This document shows, piece after piece, positions 49,821 through 61,278 of a DNA stretch of 64,000 bases (position 1 is the first letter of the stretch; every line of letters starts with the position of its first letter). A program made the position numbers and the translations under genes. The notes beneath the pieces were generated by a model that was not told where the DNA came from, searched no databases, and saw only the letters and a list, made by a program, of their open reading frames with translations. Location of the stretch: NCBI RefSeq assembly GCF_003591175.1, contig NZ_QYYG01000001.1, positions 1,364,001-1,428,000 on the forward strand. Reading direction: 5' to 3'. This DNA is from Serratia inhibens (GTDB taxonomy: Bacteria > Pseudomonadota > Gammaproteobacteria > Enterobacterales > Enterobacteriaceae).

Positions 49821-50813
49821 TTACTTAACAAACTGAGACAAATTGTCTTTATCTACGCCAACGTAAGGAATGCGCACCACTTTATTTTCGATTTTATATT
49901 GGGTGCCGTCGGCGGCAGGTTTGCCCGCTGCCAGGTTTTTCGCCAATTGGAAGGTGGCTTTAGCCTGATTGTCGGCATCGTTCAGCACCGTCCCCGCCAT
50001 TGCGCCGGATTTGACCATTGCCAGAGCTTCCGGCAATGCATCCACGCCGAATACCGGAATGCTGGATTTGTTGTGTGCCTTCAGCGCTTCTACCGCGCCC
50101 ATCGCCATGGCATCGTTGTTGGCGATAACCACTTCAATTTTGTTGGCGTTGGGGCCGGACAACCAGGCGTCCATTTTGTCTTTCGCCTGAGCGGTATCCC
50201 ACATGGCGGTGTCCATCTGCAGTTGCTGCGTTTTAAGACCGCCTTCGTTCAGCGTCTTCACCACGTAGGTGGTGCGCGCTTCGGCATCCGGGTGGCCCGG
50301 TTCGCCTTTCAGCAACACATACTGAATCTGGCCGTCTTTGTTCAGATCCCAGTTCGGGTTGGCTTTCCAGTGCTTGGCGATCAGTTGGCCCTGGATCACG
50401 CCGGACTCCTTGGAGTCGGTCCCGACATAAAACGCCTTGTCGTAGCTGTCCAGCGCCTTGCGGGAAGGCTCTTTGTTGTAGAACACGATAGGGATATCGT
50501 TTGCGCGCGCCTTATCGATAACCACCGGGGCCGCCGCCGGGTCAACCAGGTTGATCGCCAGCGCTTTTACGCCCTTGGCGATCAGCACGTCGATCTGGTC
50601 GTTTTGCTTGGACTGATCGTTCTGCGAGTCATTCATCAGCAGAGTGACATCAGGAGAAGCCTTGGCGTCTTTCTCGATCGCCTTGCGCACTACCGACATA
50701 AAGTTGTCGTCGTATTTATAAATGGTGACGCCAATACGGGTATCTGCATGAGCTGCGGCACCAAACATCATGGCTGCGGCCGTCGCGGCCAGGGTGAAAA
50801 CCTTCTTATTCAT
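49821..50813 (-). CDS. mglB: Galactose/glucose-binding periplasmic protein MglB
   Basis: A 330-residue periplasmic receptor that binds D-galactose and D-glucose, delivers them to MglAC and, in chemotactic species, signals through Trg. A signal peptide ([19 protein letters not shown]) ends at AHA-DT. The mature protein starts [20 protein letters not shown]; ligand-site residues lie in [40 protein letters not shown] and [21 protein letters not shown] calcium-loop-like DLNKDGQIQ (near residue 156) is present, as in E. coli. The ATG at 50813 follows GGAGACAG. Confidence 0.96.
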   Translation of the reverse strand: MNKKVFTLAATAAAMMFGAAAHADTRIGVTIYKYDDNFMSVVRKAIEKDAKASPDVTLLMNDSQNDQSKQNDQIDVLIAKGVKALAINLVDPAAAPVVIDKARANDIPIVFYNKEPSRKALDSYDKAFYVGTDSKESGVIQGQLIAKHWKANPNWDLNKDGQIQYVLLKGEPGHPDAEARTTYVVKTLNEGGLKTQQLQMDTAMWDTAQAKDKMDAWLSGPNANKIEVVIANNDAMAMGAVEALKAHNKSSIPVFGVDALPEALAMVKSGAMAGTVLNDADNQAKATFQLAKNLAAGKPAADGTQYKIENKVVRIPYVGVDKDNLSQFVK

Positions 50814-51021
50814 TGTCTGTCTCCGGTTTATGTAGGTCGTACTCGGTATTGAGCCAAAGGTAACCGGCGGTGGGTGCACGACCGGGTCTGGCAGGTTCCC
50901 TGTCATCCGTGAATCATGTTATTCCTGAAAAGTGCTGTGTCAGCGCGAGATCAAAATGGCAGCGGCAAGTGCCTTTGCGCCGGAAAACGCCTAGAGCATA
51001 GACGGGGCGATGTTAATAATC

Positions 51022-51037
51022 TGTGAATTTTCTCACA
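51022..51037 (-). promoter_or_regulatory. CRP-binding site upstream of mglB
   Basis: TGTGAATTTTCTCACA is a perfect TGTGA-N6-TCACA palindrome, about 210 bases before mglB and next to the GalS/GalR operator. E. coli mgl is activated by CRP-cAMP. Confidence 0.85.
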
Positions 51038-51039
51038 GA

Positions 51040-51055
51040 TTGAAAACGGTTACAC
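51040..51055 (-). promoter_or_regulatory. GalS/GalR operator of the mgl operon
   Basis: Minus-strand GTGTAACCGTTTTCAA matches the Gal operator pattern GTGTAANCGNTTNCAC at every defined position but the last. It lies 2 bases from the CRP site, an arrangement that fits repression by GalS/GalR with CRP activation. Confidence 0.8.
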
Positions 51056-51067
51056 AAGATTAAATCT

Positions 51068-52105
51068 TCAGAGAGTGACCGCCGCCTCACTTTGCCAGGG
51101 GGCATCGGAATGGCGGCGTACCAGAGTGGGCATAAACAGGTGACGGGCCTGGGGCTCCAGCCCGTCAGCCGCGCCCCGCAGGGCCAATTCGGTGGCGAGA
51201 GTCGCCATGGTAACAATGGGATAGCGTACCGTGGTCAGTTTGGGGCTGGTGTAGCGTGCAATGGGGATATCATCAAACCCCACTATCGAGAAATTTTGCG
51301 GCACTGTGATACCGTTTTCTTTCAGCACCGCCATGGCACCGGCGGCCATCGCGTCGTTATAGGCGAACACCGCGCTCAGGTGCAGGTTGCGCCCAAGCAG
51401 CTCGACCATCGCGGCCTCCCCGCCCTGCAGATCCGGCGAACCGTAAGCACGCCAGCTGTCCGGCGTCGCCAGACTCGCCGCGTTCATCGCCTGCTCATAG
51501 CCCTGCTGACGCAGCGGTCCGTCTTCGATCGGGTGATTGGAACCCAGGTAGCCAATACGCTGATGACCCTGCGACAGCAGCAGGCGCATCGCCATCTCTG
51601 CGCCGCTGACGTTATCCAGGCCAACGCAGCGGTGTTCATAGCCGGCGATGATTCGGTTAATCAGCACCATGCCCGGCACCTGCTCGAGAAAGGCGATCAA
51701 TTCGGCGTCACACAAAGCTTTTGCATGAACAATCAAGGCATTGCATCGCTGACGAATTAATACTTCGATGGCATGACGCTCTTTTTCCGCCTGGTGGTAG
51801 CTGTTGCCAATCAGCAGGTATTTGTGGTTTTTCTGCGCCACAGTGTCTACCGCTTTCACCAACGCGCCAAAGAAGGGATCGGAAACGTCCATCACCACCA
51901 CGCCAAGGGTATCGCTGCTCTGGGTGGCCAAAGCCTGCGCGTTGGCATTGGGCCGGTAGCCCAGTTCCGCCACCGCCTGCAACACCCCTTCACGTGTCTG
52001 TTTGCTGGTCAGAGCGCTGTTGTTCAGCACGCGGGAGACGGTCGCCACGGACACGCCCGCGCGTTTCGCCACGTCGCGAATGGTGATTGGGTGAACAGAG
52101 GCCAT
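51068..52105 (-). CDS. galS: LacI-family galactose regulator GalS (mgl isorepressor)
   Basis: A 345-residue repressor. The N-terminal helix-turn-helix [20 protein letters not shown] (about residues 6-25) and hinge helix [12 protein letters not shown] are nearly identical to E. coli GalS/GalR. The effector domain has [39 protein letters not shown] and [20 protein letters not shown]. Position directly upstream of mglB identifies it as GalS rather than GalR. The start [12 protein letters not shown] at 52105 has AGGATCT upstream. It likely regulates mgl and itself, consistent with operators at both places. Confidence 0.93.
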   Translation of the reverse strand: MASVHPITIRDVAKRAGVSVATVSRVLNNSALTSKQTREGVLQAVAELGYRPNANAQALATQSSDTLGVVVMDVSDPFFGALVKAVDTVAQKNHKYLLIGNSYHQAEKERHAIEVLIRQRCNALIVHAKALCDAELIAFLEQVPGMVLINRIIAGYEHRCVGLDNVSGAEMAMRLLLSQGHQRIGYLGSNHPIEDGPLRQQGYEQAMNAASLATPDSWRAYGSPDLQGGEAAMVELLGRNLHLSAVFAYNDAMAAGAMAVLKENGITVPQNFSIVGFDDIPIARYTSPKLTTVRYPIVTMATLATELALRGAADGLEPQARHLFMPTLVRRHSDAPWQSEAAVTL

Positions 52106-52170
52106 GAAAGATCCTGAGGTCGGGGTCGTTGACAGTGGCACTATCCTACCCCGTTTGTCATCCTCCTCTG

Positions 52171-52205
52171 CGTGAATTACGTCACAGGAAAGAAAACGTT
52201 TACAT
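52171..52205 (-). promoter_or_regulatory. CRP site and Gal operator upstream of galS
   Basis: On the minus strand TGTGACGTAATTCACG (52186-52171) fits the CRP palindrome with one mismatch. ATGTAAACGTTTTCTT (52205-52190) matches 10 of 13 defined positions of the Gal operator. The pair lies about 65-100 bases before galS and suggests CRP activation and autoregulation. Confidence 0.65.
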
Positions 52206-52234
52206 ACATTTTTTTAACCTGCCTGCGCCAGATC

Positions 52235-53416
52235 TCAGTTCAGCGCCCTCGGTTCTGCCTGGCCGGCGGCCAGATGGGTCAATTTTCGCCATAGCCACTC
52301 TACCGGCCCCTGCGGGAAATAACTCAGCCACAGGTTGGAAAACAACAGGTTAGCAAGCCAGACCAGCGGCACAAACGCCAACAGTTGCAGGCGGTCAAAC
52401 TGCTGATACAAACCAAAACGATAGAACAGCGTGGTGCAGATCAGCGTTTGCAGCAGGTAATTACTCAGCGCCATACGCCCGACCTGCGTCAGCCAACGGC
52501 CGATACGCAGGCGCGATAGCGCCGGCCAGAAACCGTAACACAGCGCCAGATAACCCATCGCCTGCAAGGGTGCGCCCAGCTCACGCGGCGCTTGCAATAA
52601 AAAGCCGCTCCAGCGGTAATCCCAGTGCAGATGCCACTGCAAGGCTATCCCCGGCAGTTGGATCAGCAATGAAAGCGGTATCAGCCAAGCCGCCTGTCGC
52701 CGATAGTAGCCCGGCGAATAGGTACCGCGCAGCCAGCCACTGCGCATCAGCCCCGCGCCAAACAGCATCAATCCCGCCAATTCCCAGCCGTATTGGGCAC
52801 CAATCGCCAGCAGGCTGGAAGACAACAGGTCAACACGGCTGCGCCATGCCTCCATGCCCCCCTGCAATTTCCAGAACTTCTCATACTGCAACTCAGCTAC
52901 GCCTGGCTGCCAGAAACCGCCCGGCTCCCCGTGCGAAACGAATCCCAGCAGCAGCAGTACCCCAACGCCAATCAGGTATAACACCACGCCGGTTTTCAGC
53001 AGTTGGTAAGTGTCCTTCGCGTCGCGGATCATCCGCCAGCACACCAGGCCGATTAAGCCGTAAGCCAACAGGATATCGCCGTCCCAGAGGAAAATGGCAT
53101 GCCCCAGGCCAAACAGCACCAGCCACGACAGGCGCGCACGTATCCAGCCTTTGCCGCGGCGCAGCAGCATCTGCAGGCCCGCGCCGAATAACAGGGCAAA
53201 CATCGCCAGAAACTTGGCCTGCGCGAAAATATCCAGCAGCGCCCAGGTCCAGGCGTCGCGAGAGGTTGGTAGCCCCAGATAGGCAGGATTAAGGTAGGCC
53301 GCCTTTGGCAGGCCAAAGGCGCTGATATTCAGCAAAAGAATGCCAAGAATGGCGATACCCCGTACGCAGTCCAGCGTGGCGATGCGTGGCAAAGGGGCCG
53401 TGGAGCTAGTGTTCAT
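52235..53416 (-). CDS. yeiB: YeiB, DUF418 multi-pass membrane protein
   Basis: A 393-residue inner-membrane protein with about ten helices and a C-terminal DUF418 domain (GAPLQAMGYLALCYGFWPAL, WLTQVGRMALSNYLLQTLIC). The start LPRIATLDCVRGIAILGILL matches the acyltransferase-like DUF1624/DUF418 opening. Length and context (galS-yeiB-folE) equal E. coli YeiB (385). No function is firmly known. It begins at 53416, 190 bases after folE, from which it is separated by a terminator and an ERIC copy. Confidence 0.92.
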   Translation of the reverse strand: MNTSSTAPLPRIATLDCVRGIAILGILLLNISAFGLPKAAYLNPAYLGLPTSRDAWTWALLDIFAQAKFLAMFALLFGAGLQMLLRRGKGWIRARLSWLVLFGLGHAIFLWDGDILLAYGLIGLVCWRMIRDAKDTYQLLKTGVVLYLIGVGVLLLLGFVSHGEPGGFWQPGVAELQYEKFWKLQGGMEAWRSRVDLLSSSLLAIGAQYGWELAGLMLFGAGLMRSGWLRGTYSPGYYRRQAAWLIPLSLLIQLPGIALQWHLHWDYRWSGFLLQAPRELGAPLQAMGYLALCYGFWPALSRLRIGRWLTQVGRMALSNYLLQTLICTTLFYRFGLYQQFDRLQLLAFVPLVWLANLLFSNLWLSYFPQGPVEWLWRKLTHLAAGQAEPRALN

Positions 53417-53442
53417 TATTTTACCGCTGTATGCCGGTCATT

Positions 53443-53464
53443 AAAAAGGCGCCCGCAGGCGCCT
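53443..53464 (-). terminator. Small terminator between folE and yeiB
   Basis: AGGCGCC / GGCGCCT forms a 7-bp stem with a 4-base loop; on the minus strand it is followed by TTTTT. It would end the folE transcript just beyond the ERIC element. Confidence 0.7.
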
Positions 53465-53466
53465 GT

Positions 53467-53593
53467 TATACCCGTCATACTTGAAGCTGCCTCTGTGTTG
53501 ACTGCGTGCACTTACCCGAATCACTTACCTGAGTAAGCTCATCGGGATAAGCGCCCTTGCCGCCTTGATGCAACTCCAATTATCCAGGGTAGA
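53467..53593. repeat. ERIC element (copy 2, 127 bp)
   Basis: It starts TATACCCGTCATACTTGAAG and ends CAATTATCCAGGGTAGA, exactly 127 bp, matching the ERIC consensus in reverse orientation to copy 1. The central palindrome (CACTTACCTGAGTAAGCTCA) is more diverged, and the last repeat is GGGTAGA instead of GGGTATA. It lies 12 bases beyond the folE stop. Confidence 0.88.
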
Positions 53594-53605
53594 AATGGCC
53601 CGCCA

Positions 53606-54271
53606 TCACCCCTGGTGATGACGCACCGCGCGCAAAAACTCCTGGCGCGTGTTCTGGCTGGACTTGAACAACCCACCCAGAGAAGTGGTGGTGGTGGCGC
53701 TGGTCGCGTCACGGATGCCGCGTGCCTTAACACAATAATGGACCGCATCAATCGATACCGCCACGTTATTGGTGCCGAGCAAGGTTTGCAATGCCACCAG
53801 GATCTGCTGAGTCAAACGCTCCTGCACCTGAGGGCGTTGGGAGAAGAACTGCACGATACGGTTGATTTTCGACAAACCTATGACCGCATCTTTCGGAATG
53901 TAGGCCACGGTCGCTTTGCCGTCGATAGTCACGAAGTGATGCTCGCAGGTGCTGGTCAGTGTGATATCGCGCACCGTCACCATTTCATCTACCTTCATCT
54001 TGTTTTCGATGACGGTGATTTTTGGGAAGTTGGCGTAGTCCAGGCCGGAGAAAATCTCATCGACATACATTTTGGCAATGCGGTGCGGGGTTTCCGCCAG
54101 GCTGTCGTCGGACAAGTCGAGATTAAGCAGCTGCATGATTTCCGTCATGTGCTCTTTAATACGACGTTTGCGCGTTTCGCGATCCAGCACTTCACCACGC
54201 AACGGGGTTTCCAGACCACGCTCTTCGAGCGCTGCGTGAACCAGGGCAGCTTCTTTACTTAATGATGTCAT
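53606..54271 (-). CDS. folE: GTP cyclohydrolase I
   Basis: A 221-residue enzyme that opens the folate pathway by converting GTP to dihydroneopterin triphosphate. Zinc ligands are in [13 protein letters not shown] (about residues 108-120) and the second cysteine in [11 protein letters not shown] (about 179-189). The GTP-site motif [20 protein letters not shown] is intact. Length equals E. coli FolE (222). The order galS-yeiB-folE is the E. coli order. Confidence 0.96.
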   Translation of the reverse strand: MTSLSKEAALVHAALEERGLETPLRGEVLDRETRKRRIKEHMTEIMQLLNLDLSDDSLAETPHRIAKMYVDEIFSGLDYANFPKITVIENKMKVDEMVTVRDITLTSTCEHHFVTIDGKATVAYIPKDAVIGLSKINRIVQFFSQRPQVQERLTQQILVALQTLLGTNNVAVSIDAVHYCVKARGIRDATSATTTTSLGGLFKSSQNTRQEFLRAVRHHQG

Positions 54272-54396
54272 TTATTCTCTCCAACGGACTTGAATTCACC
54301 CGCCCGACGGCTTTACCGGACAGATAGGTGAATTGCATACTCTCCTGACGGCAGAAGTTTCCGTAGTTGATAACGTGAACCCGGTCAAGATTTTGC

Positions 54397-54422
54397 CCCC
54401 CACTCTAGATGAGAGTGAGGGG
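54397..54422. repeat. Hairpin in the folE upstream region
   Basis: CCCCCACTCT (54397-54406) and AGAGTGAGGGG (54412-54422) pair with one bulged base around a 5-base loop, on the plus strand after TTTTG. It may end the leftward MFS transcript, since minus-strand reading puts AAAAT after it only weakly; the role is uncertain. Confidence 0.35.
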
Positions 54423-54519
54423 ATTATCCAGTGATTGTGTTTCAACCGCAGGTGAAATATTCGCATTTAGCACAATCAGGCCGGCTGCGGGTATCCCGTG
54501 TTTTTTGTACGGAATTTAA

Positions 54520-55677
54520 TCACAGCGGCGTCGGTTTTCGCGCCAATTCGCGCGCCGGCGTATTCACCACCAGCAGACCGGCCACGATCAGACCCGCAAC
54601 CGCCACATACAACGCCGGTTCCAGCCTGTGGGTCAATGCCGTCGACAGTGCCGACAACGTAGGACCAACCAGTTGCCCCAGCGCATAACCGGTAGTCAAC
54701 AATCCCGCCATATAACGCGCATGGTTGGGCGCCAACTCCCGGCCATGCTGGATGGAAAGCTGCACCACGCTGAGGAAACCGCCGCCGGTAAGTAACGCCC
54801 CCAGCGCCAACCCGGCCACACCCGGTACCACTTCCGCGCACAATACCCCCAGCGCCTGCACCCACAGGGTAATAGCCAGACGTGACTGAGTGGTCAGCCG
54901 GTGGCGAGTCAGAATGCCGAGAACGATCCCCAATACTGCCGCACCGCCGAAGATCGGCCAAACGAACTGAGCGAACAGACTATCGGGAAAGCGAGCCGCC
55001 GCCATTTGCGATAAAAAGGTCGCCGGCAAAATATAGCCAAAGCCCGCCAGACTGTAGCTCCATACCAGGCGTTTCAACGCCGGGGTCAGTTGCAGCGGCT
55101 CCGCTGCCACGTTGGGGCGATGCAGCTCACCGGCACGCGGCAGGTTGATGCTGATGGCGCCAATCAGTGCCAGCGCCAATACGCCGTATACCATCCAGGC
55201 CTGCGACGCCGTCAGCGCCAGACTATGAATGCCCACCGCCATCATGCCGCTGATAAAAATTCCCGCGCCCGGGCCGGCGAATACCGCCGCGCTCAGCGCC
55301 GGCCGGCCATAATGTGCCAGCCGCTCGTTAGTCCAGGCCGCCACCAATACCATCGACCAGCCGCTGGCCCAGCCGATGAAAAATCGCACCGCACCATGCC
55401 ACCACTCGCCCTGCACCACGGCGGAAAGCAGCGTCAAGACCACTGCGCCCCACACGCCCAGCCACAGCCGGCGTTCAACGTGGCGGCTGGCGCGCATGGC
55501 GTCGTAAGCGCCGCACAGATACCCCAGGTAGTTGATCGCAGCCACCAGCCCGGCCCCGGTCAGGGTAAACTGGTGTTCGGCGATCATCAGCGGCACCTGC
55601 GGGGTAAAGGCGAAGCGCCCAATCCCCATGGCGACGATCAACGCAATAAAACCGCTCAGGGCAATTCTTAAGGCCAT
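54520..55677 (-). CDS. MFS transporter, YbfB/YjiJ family
   Basis: A 385-residue major facilitator with 12 helices. The start IALSGFIALIVAMGIGRFAF, then TPQVPLMIAEHQFTLTGAGL, AAINYLGYLCGAYDAMRASR and GPGAGIFISGMMAVGIHSLA, is the YbfB/YjiJ (UPF0226) pattern. No substrate is established for the family. It is divergent from the LysR gene with only 107 bases between starts, so the regulator probably controls it. Confidence 0.85.
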   Translation of the reverse strand: MALRIALSGFIALIVAMGIGRFAFTPQVPLMIAEHQFTLTGAGLVAAINYLGYLCGAYDAMRASRHVERRLWLGVWGAVVLTLLSAVVQGEWWHGAVRFFIGWASGWSMVLVAAWTNERLAHYGRPALSAAVFAGPGAGIFISGMMAVGIHSLALTASQAWMVYGVLALALIGAISINLPRAGELHRPNVAAEPLQLTPALKRLVWSYSLAGFGYILPATFLSQMAAARFPDSLFAQFVWPIFGGAAVLGIVLGILTRHRLTTQSRLAITLWVQALGVLCAEVVPGVAGLALGALLTGGGFLSVVQLSIQHGRELAPNHARYMAGLLTTGYALGQLVGPTLSALSTALTHRLEPALYVAVAGLIVAGLLVVNTPARELARKPTPL

Positions 55678-55784
55678 GTAGAGTTATCCAGACTGTTAAA
55701 AGAAAGTTGCCAGCATCATGCCGCAGTATTAAACTCACAAAAACTGAATAATACTCACCAAGTTCATCACAAAAAGAGAAGACC

Positions 55785-57858
<2,074 letters not shown>

Positions 57859-57872
57859 GCCAGGAGGCAGAG

Positions 57873-58715
57873 ATGAACTCGTCATTAGAACTTCTCGAAG
57901 AGCACCGCATGTTCGGTGGCTGGCAACAGCGTTACCGCCATGCAGCGCAGAGCCTGAATTGCAACATGACTTTCAGCATCTATCTGCCGCCGCCGCGTGA
58001 CGATAACCCGCCGCCGGTGCTGTACTGGCTGTCGGGGCTGACCTGCAATGATGAAAACTTCACGTTGAAGGCCGGTGCGCAGCGCATCGCCGCCGAACTG
58101 GGCCTGGTGCTGGTGATGGCCGATACCAGCCCGCGCGGCGACGATGTGCCGAACGATGAAGGCTACGATCTGGGCCAGGGCGCCGGGTTCTATTTGAACG
58201 CCACGCAGGCGCCGTGGGACAAGCATTTTCGCATGTACGATTACCTCAGCGATGAGCTGCCGGCGTTGATCAATCAACATTTCAGCGTCAGCGATCGCCA
58301 GTCGATCTTTGGCCACTCAATGGGCGGCCATGGCGCGCTGATGCTGGCGTTTCGCAACCCGCAGCGCTTTCGTTCGGTGTCGGCGTTCGCGCCGATCGTC
58401 AACCCTTGCCAGGTGCCCTGGGGGCGTAAAGCCTTCACCGCCTATCTGGGGAACGATGAAAGCCAGTGGCTGCAATATGACAGCTGCCACCTGCTGGCCA
58501 CCGGCGCGGAAAAAATGCCGGTGCTGGTGGATCAGGGCGACGGCGATCAGTTCCTGGCGGATCAACTGCAACCGGCGAAACTGGCCGAGTTGGCACGCCA
58601 GCGCGACTGGCCGCTGACGCTGCGTATTCAACCAGGCTACGATCACAGCTACTTCACCATCGCCACCTTTATCGAAGACCACCTGCGTTTCCACGCCGAA
58701 CACCTGTTCCGCTGA
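57873..58715 (+). CDS. yeiG: S-formylglutathione hydrolase (YeiG/FrmB type)
   Basis: A 280-residue alpha/beta-hydrolase that splits S-formylglutathione to formate and glutathione. The serine nucleophile is in [12 protein letters not shown] (about residues 147-158), preceded by [20 protein letters not shown] and [20 protein letters not shown]; the catalytic histidine is in GYDHSYF near 258. It resembles E. coli YeiG more than FrmB, and YeiG is also near folE. The ATG at 57873 has AGGAGG and follows frmA by 14 bases, so the two steps are co-expressed. Confidence 0.93.
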   Translation: MNSSLELLEEHRMFGGWQQRYRHAAQSLNCNMTFSIYLPPPRDDNPPPVLYWLSGLTCNDENFTLKAGAQRIAAELGLVLVMADTSPRGDDVPNDEGYDLGQGAGFYLNATQAPWDKHFRMYDYLSDELPALINQHFSVSDRQSIFGHSMGGHGALMLAFRNPQRFRSVSAFAPIVNPCQVPWGRKAFTAYLGNDESQWLQYDSCHLLATGAEKMPVLVDQGDGDQFLADQLQPAKLAELARQRDWPLTLRIQPGYDHSYFTIATFIEDHLRFHAEHLFR

Positions 58716-58716
58716 T

Positions 58717-58751
58717 AAAAAAATCCGGGCGGTTTAGCCGCCCGGATTTCA
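58717..58751. terminator. Bidirectional terminator between yeiG and ccdB
   Basis: A 12-bp perfect stem (AAATCCGGGCGG / CCGCCCGGATTT) with a 5-base loop lies between convergent stops, with A and T runs on either side. Confidence 0.92.
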
Positions 58752-59060
58752 TCAAAAACCATCAATCAGAAAATCGATGGCGGCTTTAATTTTATTCCTA
58801 TGCTCATTGGCATTACCAACGGCCTCCCCTATCTGCGAAATACGCACGGCAGCCATCTCATGCGTCATAACTAAAAACTTTTCGCCGTTCACCTCAATTT
58901 CCGGGCATAAACGCGCAGAAATTTTGACCCTGACTTTCTCCAAAGAATAAAGTGGGATCATTAACCGAGTAGAGAGGACATCAATAAGATCGCTTTGAAC
59001 GTCCAGCAAATATGGATAAGCCGATGCCGGATATATATTGTCATATACGGTAAACTGCAT
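58752..59060 (-). CDS. ccdB: CcdB-family toxin
   Basis: A 102-residue DNA-gyrase-targeting toxin by family. MQFTVYDNIYPASAYPYLLD, VQSDLIDVLSTRLMIPLYSL and VMTHEMAAVRISQIGEAVGN follow the F-plasmid CcdB pattern, and the length is nearly the same (101). The F-plasmid C-terminal WGI, needed for gyrase poisoning, is here DGF, as also seen in chromosomal CcdB homologues, so gyrase targeting is uncertain. The ATG at 59060 begins 2 bases after the antitoxin stop; a TTG at 59066 is an alternative. It converges with yeiG. Confidence 0.88.
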   Translation of the reverse strand: MQFTVYDNIYPASAYPYLLDVQSDLIDVLSTRLMIPLYSLEKVRVKISARLCPEIEVNGEKFLVMTHEMAAVRISQIGEAVGNANEHRNKIKAAIDFLIDGF

Positions 59061-59062
59061 AT

Positions 59063-59299
59063 TCAAAATGCCCGATATTCATCAGACAACAAACCATTTT
59101 CTTCAGTGATGCGATTAAGCTCTTCTAACGCTGCGCGATTTTGCTCACGCCACTGTTGAATCTCAATGTCTCTAACACGTACGCTCAATGCATCCGTTAA
59201 TACGGATGACACATTGACACCCAGGGATTTTGCACGCTGGAAAAGATCGCGATCGATGGTTACGTTGACTGTCTTTTTCGTCACATTGCTATTTGCCAT
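59063..59299 (-). CDS. ccdA: CcdA-family antitoxin
   Basis: A 78-residue antitoxin. The N-terminal ribbon-helix-helix DNA-binding region is KKTVNVTIDRDLFQRAKSLG with VNVSSVLTDALSVRVRD, and the C-terminal half (EEQ-rich, ending LSDEYRAF) is the disordered toxin-binding tail, close to the F-plasmid CcdA ending. The ATG at 59299 has GAGG seven bases before it, better placed than an ATG at 59305. It is coupled to ccdB, and the complex probably represses the promoter just upstream. Confidence 0.9.
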   Translation of the reverse strand: MANSNVTKKTVNVTIDRDLFQRAKSLGVNVSSVLTDALSVRVRDIEIQQWREQNRAALEELNRITEENGLLSDEYRAF

Positions 59300-59344
59300 A
59301 TCCATACCTCATCCCTGTAATATACACGGGTCAAATTTTCATCA

Positions 59345-59373
59345 ATTATACTCGTAAAGCAGGGGTGTGCCAA
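59345..59373 (-). promoter_or_regulatory. Sigma70 promoter of ccdAB
   Basis: On the minus strand TTGGCA (59373-59368), 17 bases and TATAAT (59350-59345) make a near-consensus promoter; transcription should start about 40 bases before ccdA. Two direct motifs (TATACACG, TATACTCG) lie between promoter and gene and might be the antitoxin operator, which is a guess. Confidence 0.75.
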
Positions 59374-59387
59374 TTCAGCGATGCCCT

Positions 59388-60296
59388 TTACCCCTTCAGT
59401 TTCGGATCCAGCGCATCGCGCAGCCCGTCGCCCAACAGGTTAAACGCCAGCACGGTGAGGAAAATCGCCAAACTGGGGAAAATCGCCACGTGCGGCGCAA
59501 TCACCATATCGGCACGCGCCTCGTTGAGCATCGCGCCCCACTCCGGCGTCGGCGGCTGCGCGCCCAGGCCGAGGAACGAGAGGCTGGCGGCGGTAATGAT
59601 CGAGGTGCCGATACGCATGGTGAAATACACCACGATCGACGAAAGGGTACCCGGCAGAATATGCCGCATGATGATGGTCCAGTCCGAAGCGCCAATGCTG
59701 CGCGCCGACTCGATATAGGTCAGGTGCTTCAACACCAGGGTGTTGCCCCGCACCAACCGGGCAAACGCCGGAATACTGAAAATGGCCACCGCGATAATCA
59801 CATTGGCCATGCCGCTGCCCATGATCGCCACCACGCCAATCGCCAGCAGGATACCGGGGAACGCGAACAGCACGTCGCAAATGCGCATGGTGATACGATC
59901 CCACCAGCCTTCATAATAGCCCGCCAACAGGCCCAACAAAGTGCCAATCAACCCGCCGGCCAGTACCGAGAACACCCCGGCGGCCAGCGAAATGCGCGTG
60001 CCCATCAGAATGCGGCTAAAGATATCCCGCCCAAGTGAATCCACACCCAGCCAATGCACCAACGAAGGGCCTTCGTTCAGACGGTCATAATCAAAATAGT
60101 TTTCCGCATCAAAGGGAGCCAGGTACGGCGCAAACAGCGCTGCCACCACCAACAGCAACACAAACAGTCCCGCCACCAGCGCCACATGCTGCCGGCGGAA
60201 ACGCCGCCAAAACTCATGCCACGGCGTGCGCACCGCGTTAGGGTTGATCGTCGGCATCGCCTTCAGTGCGGCATTACGTCGCCAATGCTTAATCAT
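59388..60296 (-). CDS. gsiD: Glutathione ABC transporter permease GsiD
   Basis: A 302-residue inner-membrane permease (about six helices) that pairs with GsiC. The N-terminal [60 protein letters not shown] and the ATPase-contact region [20 protein letters not shown] closely match E. coli GsiD (303). The last gene of gsiABCD in the leftward direction, 9 bases after gsiC. It ends about 90 bases from the ccdAB promoter, in the same direction, so read-through into ccdAB is possible. Confidence 0.94.
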   Translation of the reverse strand: MIKHWRRNAALKAMPTINPNAVRTPWHEFWRRFRRQHVALVAGLFVLLLVVAALFAPYLAPFDAENYFDYDRLNEGPSLVHWLGVDSLGRDIFSRILMGTRISLAAGVFSVLAGGLIGTLLGLLAGYYEGWWDRITMRICDVLFAFPGILLAIGVVAIMGSGMANVIIAVAIFSIPAFARLVRGNTLVLKHLTYIESARSIGASDWTIIMRHILPGTLSSIVVYFTMRIGTSIITAASLSFLGLGAQPPTPEWGAMLNEARADMVIAPHVAIFPSLAIFLTVLAFNLLGDGLRDALDPKLKG

Positions 60297-60305
60297 GCAG
60301 CGCCC

Positions 60306-61226
60306 TCATTTGTAGCGTATCGCCGGGTTAATTGCCGCATACAGCATGTCCACCAACAGGTTAATCAGAATGAACTCCAGAGAAAACAACAGCACCTCGG
60401 CCTGTATCACCGGGTAATCGCGCATCTCGACGGCATCGACCAGCAGCCTGCCCAGCCCCGGCCAGTTAAAGACTTTCTCCACCACGATCGAGCCGCCAAG
60501 CAGAAAACCGAACTGCAATCCCATCATGGTCACCACCGGGATCATCGCGTTGCGCAGCCCGTGCTTCACCACCACCGTGATTTCCCGCACCCCTTTGGCC
60601 CGGGCGGTGCGCATATAGTCTTCTTGCATCACCTCAACGAATGAAGCGCGGGTAAAACGCGCCATCACCGCCGCCACCGCCGCGCCCAACGTAATGGAGG
60701 GCAGAATATAGTGCCGCCAGCTGTCGGCGCCCACCGTCGGCAGCCAGCCGAGGTTGACGGAAAACACCTGCATCAGCAGCATGCCCAACGCAAAGGCGGG
60801 AAATGAAATGCCGGAGACCGCCAGCGTCATGCCGAGGCGGTCCGGCCAACGGTTGCGCCACACGGCAGACACCATGCCAATGGCCATGCCGAAGATCACC
60901 GCCCACAGCATGCTGGTGAGAGTCAGCCACAGCGTTGGCATAAAGCGCGAACCTATCTCTTCGCTCACCGGGCGCTTGGACACCATCGAAGTGCCGAAAT
61001 CGCCCTGCAGCGCGTTGACAAAAAAATGGACGAACTGCTGAGGCAACGGCTTATCCAGCCCCAGATCCTTGCGCACCAGTTGCACCACCGCGTCGTCGGC
61101 ATCCGGCCCCGCCGCCAGCCGCGCCGGATCGCCGGGCAACAGGTGAACGAACAGAAACACCAGCACCGCGACAATCAGCAGCGTCGGGATCAGACCCAGC
61201 AGTCGTTTCAGAAAATAATTAAGCAT
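60306..61226 (-). CDS. gsiC: Glutathione ABC transporter permease GsiC
   Basis: A 306-residue permease with six helices. [20 protein letters not shown] opens the first helix, then [20 protein letters not shown] in the periplasmic loop, and [20 protein letters not shown] is the EAA loop that contacts the ATPase. Length equals E. coli GsiC. A GC hairpin lies between it and gsiB. Confidence 0.94.
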   Translation of the reverse strand: MLNYFLKRLLGLIPTLLIVAVLVFLFVHLLPGDPARLAAGPDADDAVVQLVRKDLGLDKPLPQQFVHFFVNALQGDFGTSMVSKRPVSEEIGSRFMPTLWLTLTSMLWAVIFGMAIGMVSAVWRNRWPDRLGMTLAVSGISFPAFALGMLLMQVFSVNLGWLPTVGADSWRHYILPSITLGAAVAAVMARFTRASFVEVMQEDYMRTARAKGVREITVVVKHGLRNAMIPVVTMMGLQFGFLLGGSIVVEKVFNWPGLGRLLVDAVEMRDYPVIQAEVLLFSLEFILINLLVDMLYAAINPAIRYK

Positions 61227-61244
61227 GTCGGGTTAATCCCCTCA

Positions 61245-61269
61245 CCCCGCCCCCGGATAGAGGGCGGGG
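61245..61269 (-). terminator. Hairpin between gsiB and gsiC
   Basis: CCCCGCCC (61245-61252) and GGGCGGGG (61262-61269) make an 8-bp all-GC stem with a 9-base loop in the 52-base gsiB-gsiC gap. No T run follows, so it probably stabilises gsiB mRNA or attenuates the permease genes rather than ending transcription. Confidence 0.6.
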
Positions 61270-61278
61270 ATTGGCGCC

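Noticed and set aside
49899-50852. 317-codon frame antisense to mglB
   Set aside because: Antisense shadow; mglB is complete with signal peptide and ligand-site motifs.
54480-54519. Short GCGGGTATCCCG hairpin with T6 on the plus strand past the MFS stop
   Set aside because: The stem is only four or five bases and no rightward gene ends there.
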